Assembly (NCBI GenBank): GCA_964565895.1
Contig: CAZMGT010000005.1
Span: 1 to 64,000 of the forward strand
DNA from: CAZMGT01 sp964565895
GTDB lineage: Bacteria > Armatimonadota > Zipacnadia > UBA1398 > CAZMGT01
Reading direction: 5' to 3'
DNA length: 64,000 nucleotides
Notes under the pieces: model-generated
The model's input: only the letters and a program-made list of their open reading frames with translations
What the model was told of the DNA's origin: nothing
Database searches by the model: none
Shown here: positions 1 to 8,338 of the stretch, in pieces
How positions within the stretch are numbered: the first letter of the stretch is position 1
How the letters are laid out: every line of letters starts with the position of its first letter
Position numbers and translations under genes: made by a program

Positions 1-1080
1 TGGGTTAACGTGGCCCACGATCATCCCGATGCCCAGCACTTTATGATCTTCGCCAACGGCGAGCTATGGGCCACCGACGACGGCTATCCCAAGAAACAAA
101 AGGCCACGGAAAACCACAACTGCCTGCTCGTTGACGGCAAGGGAATGGCTCACCGCGGCGGGGGGTGGAGCCAGCCCATCTCCGGCCAGGAGAAAATGGG
201 CAAAATAGACGAGTTCTTCGGCTCCCCCGGCTACTTCGCCGTCCGCGGCGACGCCGCGGAATACTACGAACCGCTTAGCCGCTTTTTCCGCTGGCTGTGC
301 GTCGTCGGCGACAGCTATGTCGTCGTCGCCGACCAGCTCGCCGCCGACGGCGCGCACGACTATACCTGGCTGTACCACTGCGACGGCAAGTGGACGGAGC
401 AGGGGCAGGGCAAGTTTACCATTGCCAAGGGCGAAAAGACGGCGCTGGTCTGGGTCGTCCAGCCCCAGGGCGCCCGGCTTGCGCTTTCCCCAGATGTGCT
501 CGAGGGCAAGCCGCGGGGCACGGTGCTTACCGTCGCGAAAAAGCGCGCCTCGCCCGCGCCGCGGTTCGTCTTGCTCATCGCCCCGGGGCCGCAGAGGCCC
601 GCGCGGTTGCGCGCGCAAGCGCGCGAGGGCCAGGGCGGCGTTGAGCTGCGCGTCGTGCGCGACGGCGGCGAGGATATTTTGCTGTTCTGCGACGAGGCGC
701 GGCTTGTTGCCGGCGAGTTTGAGCTTTCCGGCAAGGCGGCAATTGTGCGCGCCGAGCAAGGGAGGATAGCCCAGGCCTTGCTGCTCGGGGGCCGGCGGCT
801 AGCGCGCGGGGGAAAGGTTCTGCTCGCCTGCTCCGCGCCGGCAAATGTCCGTTGGCAGCCCGGCGCACGCGGGGGCACGCTGTGGGCCGCGGCCGCGCGG
901 GGGGAAAACTCCGGACCTGTTAAGATTACCCTCGCTGGGCTGTCGCCGCGCGTGTCCTGGGTGGCTCAGGGCGGGGGCAAAACCGTCGCCGGCGAGGTTG
1001 GGCCGCAAGGCGCGGTGAACTTTACCCTGGACCTCGCCCGCGACACGCAAACGTTTGCCGTCCGCCCGAGCGGGGGCTAG
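1..1080 (+). CDS. Heparinase II/III-like family protein, 3' part (5' end outside window)
   Basis: The reading frame is open from the first base (W-V-N before the first possible GTG at 10), so the gene starts upstream and only its C-terminal ~359 residues are seen. The segment H-D-H-P-D-A-Q-H-F followed by G-E-L-W-A-T-D-D-G-Y matches the beta-sandwich part of heparinase II/III-like polysaccharide lyases, which carries a conserved H-x-D and D-x-G-Y. The rest is beta-rich and ends normally at TAG. The catalytic alpha-barrel lies outside the window, so substrate cannot be inferred. A glycoside hydrolase at the far end of the window also suggests polysaccharide use. Family assignment is fairly sure. 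Confidence 0.75.
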   Translation, partial: WVNVAHDHPDAQHFMIFANGELWATDDGYPKKQKATENHNCLLVDGKGMAHRGGGWSQPISGQEKMGKIDEFFGSPGYFAVRGDAAEYYEPLSRFFRWLCVVGDSYVVVADQLAADGAHDYTWLYHCDGKWTEQGQGKFTIAKGEKTALVWVVQPQGARLALSPDVLEGKPRGTVLTVAKKRASPAPRFVLLIAPGPQRPARLRAQAREGQGGVELRVVRDGGEDILLFCDEARLVAGEFELSGKAAIVRAEQGRIAQALLLGGRRLARGGKVLLACSAPANVRWQPGARGGTLWAAAARGENSGPVKITLAGLSPRVSWVAQGGGKTVAGEVGPQGAVNFTLDLARDTQTFAVRPSGG

Positions 1081-1105
1081 GTTACACCAGCCGCGGGAGG
1101 AAAAA

Positions 1106-1645
1106 ATGTTTGGACAAAAGTTGAACATCGGCGACCTCGCCCCGGAGTTCTCCCTGCCCGGCGTCGATGGCAAAACCTATTCGCTAGAGAGCTTCGCTGA
1201 AAAACAGGTGCTCGTCGTCGTCTTCTCCTGCAACCACTGCCCCTACGTGAAAGCCTACGAAGACCGGATGATCAAGCTCCAGGCCGACTACGCGGACAAA
1301 GGCGTGGCCCTCGTCGCCATCTGCTCCAACGACGCCGCGAAATATCCCCTAGACAGCTTCGACAACATGGTCAAGCGCGCGCGGGAGAAGGGCTATAACT
1401 TCCCTTACCTGCGCGACGAAACTCAGGAGATAGCCCGAGCCTATGGCGCGGGGTTTACCCCGGAGTTTTTCGTGTTCGACCGCGAGCGGCGCCTGGCTTA
1501 CCACGGGCGAATGGACGACAACGTAGACGACCCGGAAAACGTCACCAGGCACTACCTACGCGAGGCGATCGACGCCCTGCTCGCTGGACGGCCTGTTGAG
1601 CAGGCGGAGGTCTTTCCCGTCGGCTGCACGATTAAGTGGAAATAG
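1106..1645 (+). CDS. Thioredoxin-like (AhpC/TSA-type) protein with CNHC motif
   Basis: This is a 179-residue cytoplasmic protein. It opens with G-D-L-A-P-E-F-S-L-P-G, the standard peroxiredoxin/TlpA-fold entry, followed by S-C-N-H-C-P-Y-V-K-A-Y-E-D-R, where the C-x-x-C is the candidate redox pair. G-F-T-P-E-F-F-V-F-D contains the fold's cis-proline region. ATG 1106 was chosen because GGGAGG lies 6 bases upstream; the frame stays open further upstream but without a ribosome site. It follows the heparinase-like gene by 25 bases and may be co-transcribed with it. The family is a thiol-disulfide oxidoreductase or redoxin; its partner is unknown. Confidence 0.8.
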   Translation: MFGQKLNIGDLAPEFSLPGVDGKTYSLESFAEKQVLVVVFSCNHCPYVKAYEDRMIKLQADYADKGVALVAICSNDAAKYPLDSFDNMVKRAREKGYNFPYLRDETQEIARAYGAGFTPEFFVFDRERRLAYHGRMDDNVDDPENVTRHYLREAIDALLAGRPVEQAEVFPVGCTIKWK

Positions 1646-1730
1646 CCGGCTGCCACGCTCTGGGTAACCTTCCGGCGGTCGGTTGTGGGCATCGGCGCGA
1701 GGGAGGAAAGGTTAAGCACCTGCGGCGGGG

Positions 1731-2234
1731 CTATTGCTCTTGTTCCATTTCCTGAAAGTGCGTGGCGTCTAGGCCCCACATGACGGCCTCGCGGATTTTG
1801 TCGTTCGCATCAACCAAGCGCAGGCTCAGCTCGCGCGCAAGGTGCAGGAAAAACCGCGCCGCCGCTTGGGGCGTGTCCTCGATAATGCGCAGCACCGCCG
1901 TGCCGTCGATAACGAGCACCGAGGTGGGCTCCGCAGTTTGCGCGGTGGCCCGGTGCACGCCATCGGTAAGCAGGGCCACCTCGCCGAAGAACGTCCCCGG
2001 CCCCAAGCGCGCGAGCACGTGCTCCACCCGCCCGCGTAGCCTGCGGCTAATGATCACCTCGCCCCGCTCCACGAAAAACAGCTCCCGGCCCTCGCTCCCT
2101 TCCCAAAAAATCACCGTCTGCTCCGGATACTCCCTGCGCACAATGAGCTCGGCGATCTGCCGCAGGTCGTCCTCTTGGGCGTCCTCGAACAGTCGCAGCC
2201 GCCGCAGGTCGTCTACCGAGACCTTCACACGCAC
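1731..2234 (-). CDS. Cyclic nucleotide-binding domain protein
   Basis: This 167-residue protein is essentially one cNMP-binding (CAP-like) beta-barrel: L-R-R-L-R-L-F-E-D-A near the start, then G-x-x-F-F-G-E-V-A-L-L-T-D-G-V-H-R-A-T-A, the phosphate-binding cassette with the usual G-E and R-A/T signature. No helix-turn-helix follows, so it is probably a sensor or protein-interaction module and not a transcription factor. It is the last gene of the lipA - PqqD/M50 - cNMP unit, starting 3 bases after the protease stop codon, which implies translational coupling. The ligand (cAMP, cGMP or none) cannot be read from the sequence. Confidence 0.85.
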   Translation of the reverse strand: MRVKVSVDDLRRLRLFEDAQEDDLRQIAELIVRREYPEQTVIFWEGSEGRELFFVERGEVIISRRLRGRVEHVLARLGPGTFFGEVALLTDGVHRATAQTAEPTSVLVIDGTAVLRIIEDTPQAAARFFLHLARELSLRLVDANDKIREAVMWGLDATHFQEMEQEQ

Positions 2235-2237
2235 CGC

Positions 2238-3482
2238 CTACCCGCAAATGGCCATAATGAACACGACCGACAGCCCCCAGCCCACGCCAACCATTACCGC
2301 CATAGCGGACATCGCCGTTGCCGTGGAATAGGCGACATAGAGCCACTCGCGCCGGGTAAGCCGCCGCCTTTGGCGCAGAGCTTGGGGCAGCCCGCGGTTG
2401 ACGAACTCGTTTGCCTCCGCGCGCAGGCTAAAGCAGCGCGAGAGATCGCTTAAGATGTAATACCCGTCGTTGTCTACCGGAAAAAACGGATAGAGCGTAA
2501 CGAACGCCACCGCGTAGCTCGCTAAAGCCACGGCCAGCGTCCACCCCGCGGCCCAGCTTCCCGCGGGCAGCACGTGATGCGCGAGCACGGCCAGCGAGCC
2601 GACAAACAGCGTAGACAGCGGCCCGGCAAAATACGTCTCCACACGCGCCAGCCCGGGGGCAAGCCAAACATCGGTTACATCGGCATAGGGCAGGGGAAAC
2701 ACGCCGTAAACCAGGTGCACGCCCATGGAGGCCACGCGCCGCCCGTGGTGCTTGCACACGATGGCGTGCGCGAGCTCGTGCAACGGGGTAATGAGCAGGA
2801 CGAGGGGGGCGACGTAGCCCAACAGCAAAACCTGCCACAGGGGCGCCCAACCCCACAGCGCGGCGCTGGTTAGCGAGGTCGCCGAGGCGAAGTAATAAAG
2901 CCCCAGCTCAACGACAAGCAGGCAAATGCCAAACGCCGGCGCGGAAAACATTAGCGGAGCAACCGCGCGATGCACCCGCTCGACCAAAGCGTCGGCATTG
3001 GTGTAGCTCAGCGACCAGTCAAACCCCGGCGCAGGCCGCGCCAGCGCAGCAAGCGAGCGCCGCGACGAGGTGGAAAGCCGCCGCACAAACCAGGGCACTT
3101 GGCAGCCGGCGTCGATCAGCCCCGCGTCGCGCAGGTGGTTGATCAGCGCGCGGATCTCGTCGAAGTCCAGCGAGCCGAACTCAAAGAAATAGGTCGCGGC
3201 AAGCTCCTGCACGGAGTGTCGCCCGTCCATGAGCTGCCACAGCCGCCAGCCGCGGGGGGAAAGCTCGACGATGCTTCCCGTGAGCTTGCTTTTGATCAAA
3301 TACCCCGCCTCGCCCGAGCCGGAGGAGTCCACCGGCCGCGCCTCCCACTGCTCCTCCGGCGCGCGCTGGGGGCAATAGCGTAGTGCCGCGCTGTCTACGG
3401 GGTGGCGGATGATCCTAAACCCCGCGTCGGCGCGCGCCGCGCTGCGCACGAGCAGCTCGAGCTCCGCTGGCTCGCCGGTCAT
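2238..3482 (-). CDS. PqqD-like (RRE) domain fused to M50 site-2-type membrane metalloprotease
   Basis: In this 414-residue protein, residues ~60-135 resemble PqqD/RiPP-recognition-element domains (S-P-R-G-W-R-L-W-Q-L-M-D-G, then a winged helix ending D-A-G-L-I-D). Residues ~175-414 form a multi-spanning membrane region with the zinc motif H-E-L-A-H (H-E-x-x-H) and a downstream N-D-G-Y in place of the usual N-x-x-P-x-D-G of M50 proteases. The architecture resembles 'putative peptide zinc metalloprotease' proteins of RiPP-type clusters such as YydH. Its ATG overlaps the lipA stop by 4 bases (ATGA). It presumably cleaves or senses a membrane or peptide substrate; no precursor peptide was recognised here. 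Confidence 0.8.
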   Translation of the reverse strand: MTGEPAELELLVRSAARADAGFRIIRHPVDSAALRYCPQRAPEEQWEARPVDSSGSGEAGYLIKSKLTGSIVELSPRGWRLWQLMDGRHSVQELAATYFFEFGSLDFDEIRALINHLRDAGLIDAGCQVPWFVRRLSTSSRRSLAALARPAPGFDWSLSYTNADALVERVHRAVAPLMFSAPAFGICLLVVELGLYYFASATSLTSAALWGWAPLWQVLLLGYVAPLVLLITPLHELAHAIVCKHHGRRVASMGVHLVYGVFPLPYADVTDVWLAPGLARVETYFAGPLSTLFVGSLAVLAHHVLPAGSWAAGWTLAVALASYAVAFVTLYPFFPVDNDGYYILSDLSRCFSLRAEANEFVNRGLPQALRQRRRLTRREWLYVAYSTATAMSAMAVMVGVGWGLSVVFIMAICG

Positions 3483-4438
3483 CGCTCCTCCTTTGCGCGG
3501 GCGCTTTGGGCCACGGCCTCCGCTGCGCGATAGGAGCTGCGCACAAACGGCCCCGCCGCGACAAACTTAAAACCCATCTCGCGCGCGGCGCGTTCTATCT
3601 CGCCAAACTCCTCCGGCGGAACATAGCGCGCCACGGGAAGATGCGCGGGCGAGGGGCGCAAATACTGCCCCACAGTAACCATCTCGCACCCTGTGGCGCG
3701 CATGTCCTCAAGCGCCTGGAGCACCTCGTCGAACGTCTCCCCCAAGCCGACCATCAGCCCGGACTTCAGCAGCATCGGCGCCCCGTGCTCCCGGCGCCAG
3801 CGGTCGGCCAGGCGCAGCACGCGCAGCGAGCGGTCGTAGTCGGCTTCGGGGCGCACTCTCGGTGTCAGGCGGCGCACGGTCTCCAGGTTGTGGTTGAGCA
3901 CATCGGGCCGCGCGGCAAAGATCGTCTCCAACGCAGCGGCGTCGCCGCGGCAGTCGGGAATAAGCAGCTCCACCGTGGCCTGGGGCAAGGCCTTTCGGAT
4001 CGCCGCGCAGGTCGCGGCAAAATGGCCCGCCCCGCCGTCGGGCAGGTCGTCGCGGGTAACGGAGGTTACCACAACGTGCCTGAGCTTCAGCCGCGCCGCA
4101 GCTTGGGCCACGCGCTTGGGCTCCTCGGGGTCCAGGGGCAGGGGCCGGGCGCTGTGCACCGCGCAAAAGCGGCAGTGCCGCGTGCAGTTTGGCCCCATGA
4201 TCAAAAACGTTGCCGTGCCGCAGGAAAAACACTCGCCGATGTTCGGGCAGCGCGCCTCCTCGCACACCGTGTGCACGCCCACCTCGTGCAGCACGTCGCG
4301 CGTTGCCCGGGCGAGCTGGCGCTTGCGAATCTTAACCTTCAGCCACGGAGGAAGCGGGGGGTTGGCGCCCGCTGCGCTCCGCGCCCCGCCGCAGGCGGCG
4401 AACGTTGCTTCGCCCTCGTCGCGTATGCTTTCAGCCAT
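3479..4438 (-). CDS. lipA: Lipoyl synthase
   Basis: This 319-residue radical SAM enzyme inserts sulfur at C6 and C8 of the octanoyl group on lipoyl domains. Both cluster motifs are visible: the auxiliary [4Fe-4S] ligands C59-x4-C64-x5-C70 and the SAM-cluster C85-x3-C89-x2-C92. Family blocks V-V-V-T-S-V-T-R-D-D-L-P-D-G-G and K-S-G-L-M-V-G-L-G-E follow, and R-S-S-Y near the C-terminus contains the serine that ligates the auxiliary cluster. GAAGGGA precedes ATG 4438. It is the first gene of a three-gene unit, an unusual context for lipA since lipB is not nearby. Identification is secure. Confidence 0.96.
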   Translation of the reverse strand: MAESIRDEGEATFAACGGARSAAGANPPLPPWLKVKIRKRQLARATRDVLHEVGVHTVCEEARCPNIGECFSCGTATFLIMGPNCTRHCRFCAVHSARPLPLDPEEPKRVAQAAARLKLRHVVVTSVTRDDLPDGGAGHFAATCAAIRKALPQATVELLIPDCRGDAAALETIFAARPDVLNHNLETVRRLTPRVRPEADYDRSLRVLRLADRWRREHGAPMLLKSGLMVGLGETFDEVLQALEDMRATGCEMVTVGQYLRPSPAHLPVARYVPPEEFGEIERAAREMGFKFVAAGPFVRSSYRAAEAVAQSARAKEER

Positions 4439-4537
4439 GGTCGCGTCCCTTCGCTTGGGCCATAGACGTGTTCTCCGGCGCGCAGGTCACATCCTCGCCT
4501 GCCGCGGCGGGCGGAGGGATAGGGCTCCTCGCGGCGA

Positions 4538-5575
4538 ATGGACAAACAAAACCTCGCGGGGGCGCTTTCTGTGGCCGGCTCGCTAGAGGAAAAGGTCGTC
4601 GCCGTTACCGGCGCCGACGGATTCATCGGCAGCGCCGTGTGCCAGCGGTTGCTCGACGAGGGCGCCGCAGTGGTCTGCCTTGTGCGCGACCGTCTGCCCC
4701 GGCAGCGCTCGGGGCTCGCCCTGCGCGGGATCGCCGAGCGCGTGCAGATCGTCTACGGCGACGTGTGCGATCCTCGGGCGGTAGAGGCTCTGCTCGCCGA
4801 GCCTCTGGGGCTGGATCGACCGGTAGACGTGTGCGTGCACCTCGCCGCGCAGGCTTTGGTAAACCGCGCCTATCGCGCCCCCGGGCAAACGTGGCGCACA
4901 AACGTTTTGGGCACGTTGGTCGTCGCCGAGACGTGCCAGCGCCTGGGCGTGGCCCTCGTTGGAGCGTCGAGCGACAAGGCCTATGGCGCGCTGGGCGAGG
5001 AGTTTTTGCCCTATCAGGAGTCCGCCCCGCTCAGCGCCGTGCTCCCCTACGATGCGACAAAGGCGTGCGCGGACATCCTTATGCGCTCGTTTGCCATGGC
5101 TGCGGAGATGCCCGTTGCCGTGGCCCGCTGCGGCAATACCTACGGCCCGGGCGACTTGAACTTCTCGCGCATCGTCCCGGATACGATCCGCGCGCTGCTG
5201 CGCGGGCGGCGGCCGATAATTCGCAGCGATGGCACGGCGGAGCGCGACTATGTTTACGTAGACGACGTCGCCGAGGCCTACGTTAGGCTGGCGGAGTATG
5301 TGTTGCGCGAGCGGCCGCGCGGCGAACCATTTAACTTCGGCTCCGGGCGGAGCATTTCCGTGCTCGAGCTGGTGCGCAAAATCTGCGAGATCTTCGGCAC
5401 GCCCGACGTCGAGCCGGAGATTTTGGGCACAGAGCCCCCGCACATCCCCAGGCAGTGGCTCGACAGCTCCAAAGCGCAGCAGGTCCTCGGCTGGCGGCCC
5501 CATTACTCCCTGGAGCAGGGGTTGGAGAAGACCATTGCCTGGTATCGCGAGCAGCGCGAAACATGGCTCACCTAG
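4538..5575 (+). CDS. NAD-dependent sugar-nucleotide epimerase/dehydratase, CDP-glucose 4,6-dehydratase-like
   Basis: This is a 345-residue extended short-chain dehydrogenase. The Rossmann motif T-G-A-D-G-F-I-G is at residue ~27; S-S-D-K-A-Y-G and Y-D-A-T-K supply the Ser/Asp/Lys and Tyr-x3-Lys of the active site. The blocks G-N-T-Y-G-P-G-D-L-N-F-S-R-I-V-P and R-D-Y-V-Y-V-D-D-V-A resemble RfbG-type CDP-glucose 4,6-dehydratases, although related dehydratases cannot be excluded. It probably makes a deoxysugar precursor for surface polysaccharide. The start at ATG 4538 has no close ribosome site (GGAGGG lies ~20 bases upstream), so the true start may be slightly downstream. It diverges from lipA. 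Confidence 0.85.
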   Translation: MDKQNLAGALSVAGSLEEKVVAVTGADGFIGSAVCQRLLDEGAAVVCLVRDRLPRQRSGLALRGIAERVQIVYGDVCDPRAVEALLAEPLGLDRPVDVCVHLAAQALVNRAYRAPGQTWRTNVLGTLVVAETCQRLGVALVGASSDKAYGALGEEFLPYQESAPLSAVLPYDATKACADILMRSFAMAAEMPVAVARCGNTYGPGDLNFSRIVPDTIRALLRGRRPIIRSDGTAERDYVYVDDVAEAYVRLAEYVLRERPRGEPFNFGSGRSISVLELVRKICEIFGTPDVEPEILGTEPPHIPRQWLDSSKAQQVLGWRPHYSLEQGLEKTIAWYREQRETWLT

Positions 5576-5611
5576 CGCGCTGAGCCGACCAAAACGCTCT
5601 TTTCCTCGGGG

Positions 5612-7141
5612 GTGGCAAACCTGAGGTTGCGCATAGCTCTTGCGATATGCGCCGCGGCGGCTGTTGGGGCTGTAGCGATGCTTGGTGGCGGCTGCCCGGA
5701 GCTGTGCACCCTCCTCCGCGGCACGCCCACCCCGCTGCCCGAGCTGGCCCTCTCCGGCCAAATTACCGGCGCGGCAGGCGCCGCGGGCGAGGTTTGGGTT
5801 AACGTTGCCTCGGGCGGACAGTTCGTTGACGGCTGCTGGGCCGCGGCGGACGGCACGTTTTCCTTCCCCCACCTTCCCCCAGGCAGCTATACCGTCGCCC
5901 CGTTCGCCGAGCAGCTCAGCTTCTCCCCCGCCTCGCGCGAGGTTACGCTTGGCACAGCGCCGGCAACCGAAGTGACCTTCGCCGCCTCGGCAAGCTCTGC
6001 CCCGCCGGCCGTGTTTTGCATAACGGGCTACGTGCGCGACCCGATGGGCGTGGCTCTGCAGGGCATCTCCGTCCGGGCGGAAGGCGAGGGCGGCAACTTT
6101 CGCTCCAAAACCGCAGGCAACGGCCGCTATTGCCTCGCCGGCCTGCCGCCTGGGGTATATACCGTGCGCGCGTCATATCCCGGCCTGCTCTTTTCGCCCG
6201 CGCAGCGCGTGGTTACCGTAAGCGCAGCTTGGGTGCGCGGGGTAGACTTTCAAAGCGACGTGCAGTTTGCCACGCCCGCGCCCTCGCCTACGGCAACGCC
6301 CGCTCCAAGCCCCACGCCAACTCCGCGGCTGCAAATTGCCTTTCAGTCCGTGCGCGCCACGAACGCCGACATTTGGCTGATCTACGGCGACGGCACGGGG
6401 CTCGTGCAGCTGACCGACAGCCCGGCGAGCGACTTCTCCCCCGCCTGGTCGCCCGATGGGCAGTGGCTGGCGTTTGTCTCCGACCGCGCGGGAAACAACG
6501 ACATTTGGCTTATGCACGCCGACGGCAGCGGCCTGCGCAACCTCACCCAGTCGCCGGCAAACGACCTGTGGCCCGCCTGGTCGCCCGATGGGTCGCAGAT
6601 CGTCTACGCCAGCGACGCGGGCGAGGGCTGGGACTTGGAGATCTTCACCATCTCCGTCGCCGGCGGAAGCCCCGTTCAGCTTACGGACAACGATGTTGAC
6701 GACGCCCAGCCCTGCTGGTCGCCCGACGGCTCGCTTATTGCCTACATCTCCATCCCCGAGGGCAACTGGGACATCTTCGCCATGCCTCCCGATGGCTCGG
6801 CGCACTATCAGCTCACCACCGACCCCGCGGACGACTACTGGCCCGCCTGGTCGCCCGATGGCCTGAGGCTCGCCTTTCGTTCGGACAGGGCGGGCAACGG
6901 CGACATTTTCTCGGCCGCCGTGGTTGACCATACCCTGGCCGCCGTGACCAACCTCACCGCGCACCCTGCCTGGGACGATCAGCCGGCGTGGTCGCCGGAC
7001 GGCTCGCGCATGGCCTTCGTGAGCAACCGCTCGGGCGATATCGAGATTTACACCATCCCCGCGGCCGGCGGCGAGGCGACACAGCTTACCCAAAGCCCAG
7101 GCGACGACAGCGCGCCCGCGTGGCGGCCGCTCGCCCCATAG
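5612..7141 (+). CDS. Exported lipoprotein-like TolB-type beta-propeller with two carboxypeptidase-regulatory-like domains
   Basis: This protein has 509 residues. The hydrophobic N-terminus ends M-L-G-G-G-C, a possible lipobox. Two Ig-like regulatory domains follow (L-S-G-Q-I-T-G and C-I-T-G-Y-V-R-D-P-M-G-V-A-L, the latter typical of carboxypeptidase regulatory-like folds). A Thr/Pro-rich linker (~residues 220-240) leads to PD40 blades marked by repeated P-A-W-S-P-D-G. Five complete blades are visible, and the sixth seems split between the first strand after the linker and the final A-P-A-W-R-P, the usual velcro closure. GTG start. Its role is likely periplasmic or surface binding; no Tol partners are nearby. 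Confidence 0.8.
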   Translation: MANLRLRIALAICAAAAVGAVAMLGGGCPELCTLLRGTPTPLPELALSGQITGAAGAAGEVWVNVASGGQFVDGCWAAADGTFSFPHLPPGSYTVAPFAEQLSFSPASREVTLGTAPATEVTFAASASSAPPAVFCITGYVRDPMGVALQGISVRAEGEGGNFRSKTAGNGRYCLAGLPPGVYTVRASYPGLLFSPAQRVVTVSAAWVRGVDFQSDVQFATPAPSPTATPAPSPTPTPRLQIAFQSVRATNADIWLIYGDGTGLVQLTDSPASDFSPAWSPDGQWLAFVSDRAGNNDIWLMHADGSGLRNLTQSPANDLWPAWSPDGSQIVYASDAGEGWDLEIFTISVAGGSPVQLTDNDVDDAQPCWSPDGSLIAYISIPEGNWDIFAMPPDGSAHYQLTTDPADDYWPAWSPDGLRLAFRSDRAGNGDIFSAAVVDHTLAAVTNLTAHPAWDDQPAWSPDGSRMAFVSNRSGDIEIYTIPAAGGEATQLTQSPGDDSAPAWRPLAP

Positions 7142-7230
7142 CCCGGGCAAGGAAAATAGCCCCCATCGCGCGAAGCGAAACAAAGAACAGTTCGCTCGAG
7201 CGCTTCGTTTGCCAATGGAGGGACAGCGCA

Positions 7231-8208
7231 ATGCCCAGCGAGCAGCACCATGCCGCTAGTTCCCAGCGCGTGGGGCGCGCTGGGGTCGCCCGGCGTGAGT
7301 TTATTAAGGCGGCGTTTGCCGTTCCCCTGGGGCTCGTCGCCGGCTCAGTGGGCGCCCCCGCCCGCGCGCAAGGCGCCCCGCGGCAAAAGCAAACGCTGCC
7401 CCAAATTCCGTTTGGCCCATATTCCATTTCGCGCCTCGTCCTGGGCGGCAACCCGCAGCATGGAAACTCGCACATGTCGTTTATGATCAACCACGCCATG
7501 CGCGAGTACTTCACGCCGGAGCGCGTGCAGTGGCTTCTGCGCCATGCTGAGGAGCAAGGCATTAACGTTTGGCAGTCCTCCAAGGCGGCGATCGACGACT
7601 ACAAGAAATATCGCGACGCCGGCGGGAAGATGTATTACATCGCTTTGGAAAAAGACGCGGCGGAGATCGCCGGGCTCGTGGCCAAAGGGGCGATCGCCAT
7701 CGCCCACCACGGCGAGGTTACCGATCGCTTGTTTAAGGCGGGAAACATCGACCAGGTGCAAGATTTCCTCAAGCGCGTGCGCGACGCAGGGGTGCTCGTG
7801 GGCGTGTCTACGCACATCCCCCAGGTCATCGAGTATATCGAGGAAAAGGGGTGGGATGTGGACTTCTATATGGCCTGCGTCTATCAGCGTCATCGCACGC
7901 GCGAGGAGCTGCGCAAAATGCTCGGCGAGGCGCCCATCCCCATCGGCGAGGTCTACCTCGAGCGCGACCCAGAGCGCATGTGCCGCGTTATCCGCCAGAC
8001 AAGGCGAACGTGCCTTGCCTTTAAAATCCTCGCCGCGGGCAGGCTGTGCAACCGCAAGGCCGATGTCGACGAGGCGTTTCGCTTTGTCTTCGCCAACATT
8101 AAGGCTACGGACGGCGTAATCGTCGGCATGTATCCCCGCTACAGCGACCAAGTAGCCGAAAACTGCGCGCTTGTCCGCAAATATAGCCACCTGAGCAAGC
8201 CTGTCTGA
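7231..8208 (+). CDS. Tat-exported TIM-barrel protein resembling aldo/keto reductases, probably not a canonical reductase
   Basis: The 325-residue protein starts at ATG 7231 with GGAGGGA 9 bases upstream. The N-terminus has a twin-arginine signal (A-R-R-E-F-I-K-A-A-F, then a hydrophobic stretch and A-R-A-Q). The mature part begins like aldo/keto reductases (F-G-P-Y-S-I-S-R-L-V-L-G-G-N) and continues as an alternating helix/strand barrel, but I cannot find the Asp-Tyr-Lys-His tetrad. A His-His (A-I-A-H-H-G-E-V) occurs near the middle. It lies 89 bases after the propeller gene. An exported enzyme or binding protein is inferred; substrate unknown. Similar Tat-tagged metabolic enzymes occur at 9574 and 21598. 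Confidence 0.7.
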   Translation: MPSEQHHAASSQRVGRAGVARREFIKAAFAVPLGLVAGSVGAPARAQGAPRQKQTLPQIPFGPYSISRLVLGGNPQHGNSHMSFMINHAMREYFTPERVQWLLRHAEEQGINVWQSSKAAIDDYKKYRDAGGKMYYIALEKDAAEIAGLVAKGAIAIAHHGEVTDRLFKAGNIDQVQDFLKRVRDAGVLVGVSTHIPQVIEYIEEKGWDVDFYMACVYQRHRTREELRKMLGEAPIPIGEVYLERDPERMCRVIRQTRRTCLAFKILAAGRLCNRKADVDEAFRFVFANIKATDGVIVGMYPRYSDQVAENCALVRKYSHLSKPV

Positions 8209-8338
8209 CGCAACGCCCCGGCCGTGCCGTCCTAGCCGGGCTCCAGTTTGTGTGTTACCGTTGGCGCGGCGGCGCGGAAAGCGTTGCCCTAGCTTGTTTC
8301 CGCTCCGGCCGCCTCCGGGGGCCGACAGGAGAACCGTT

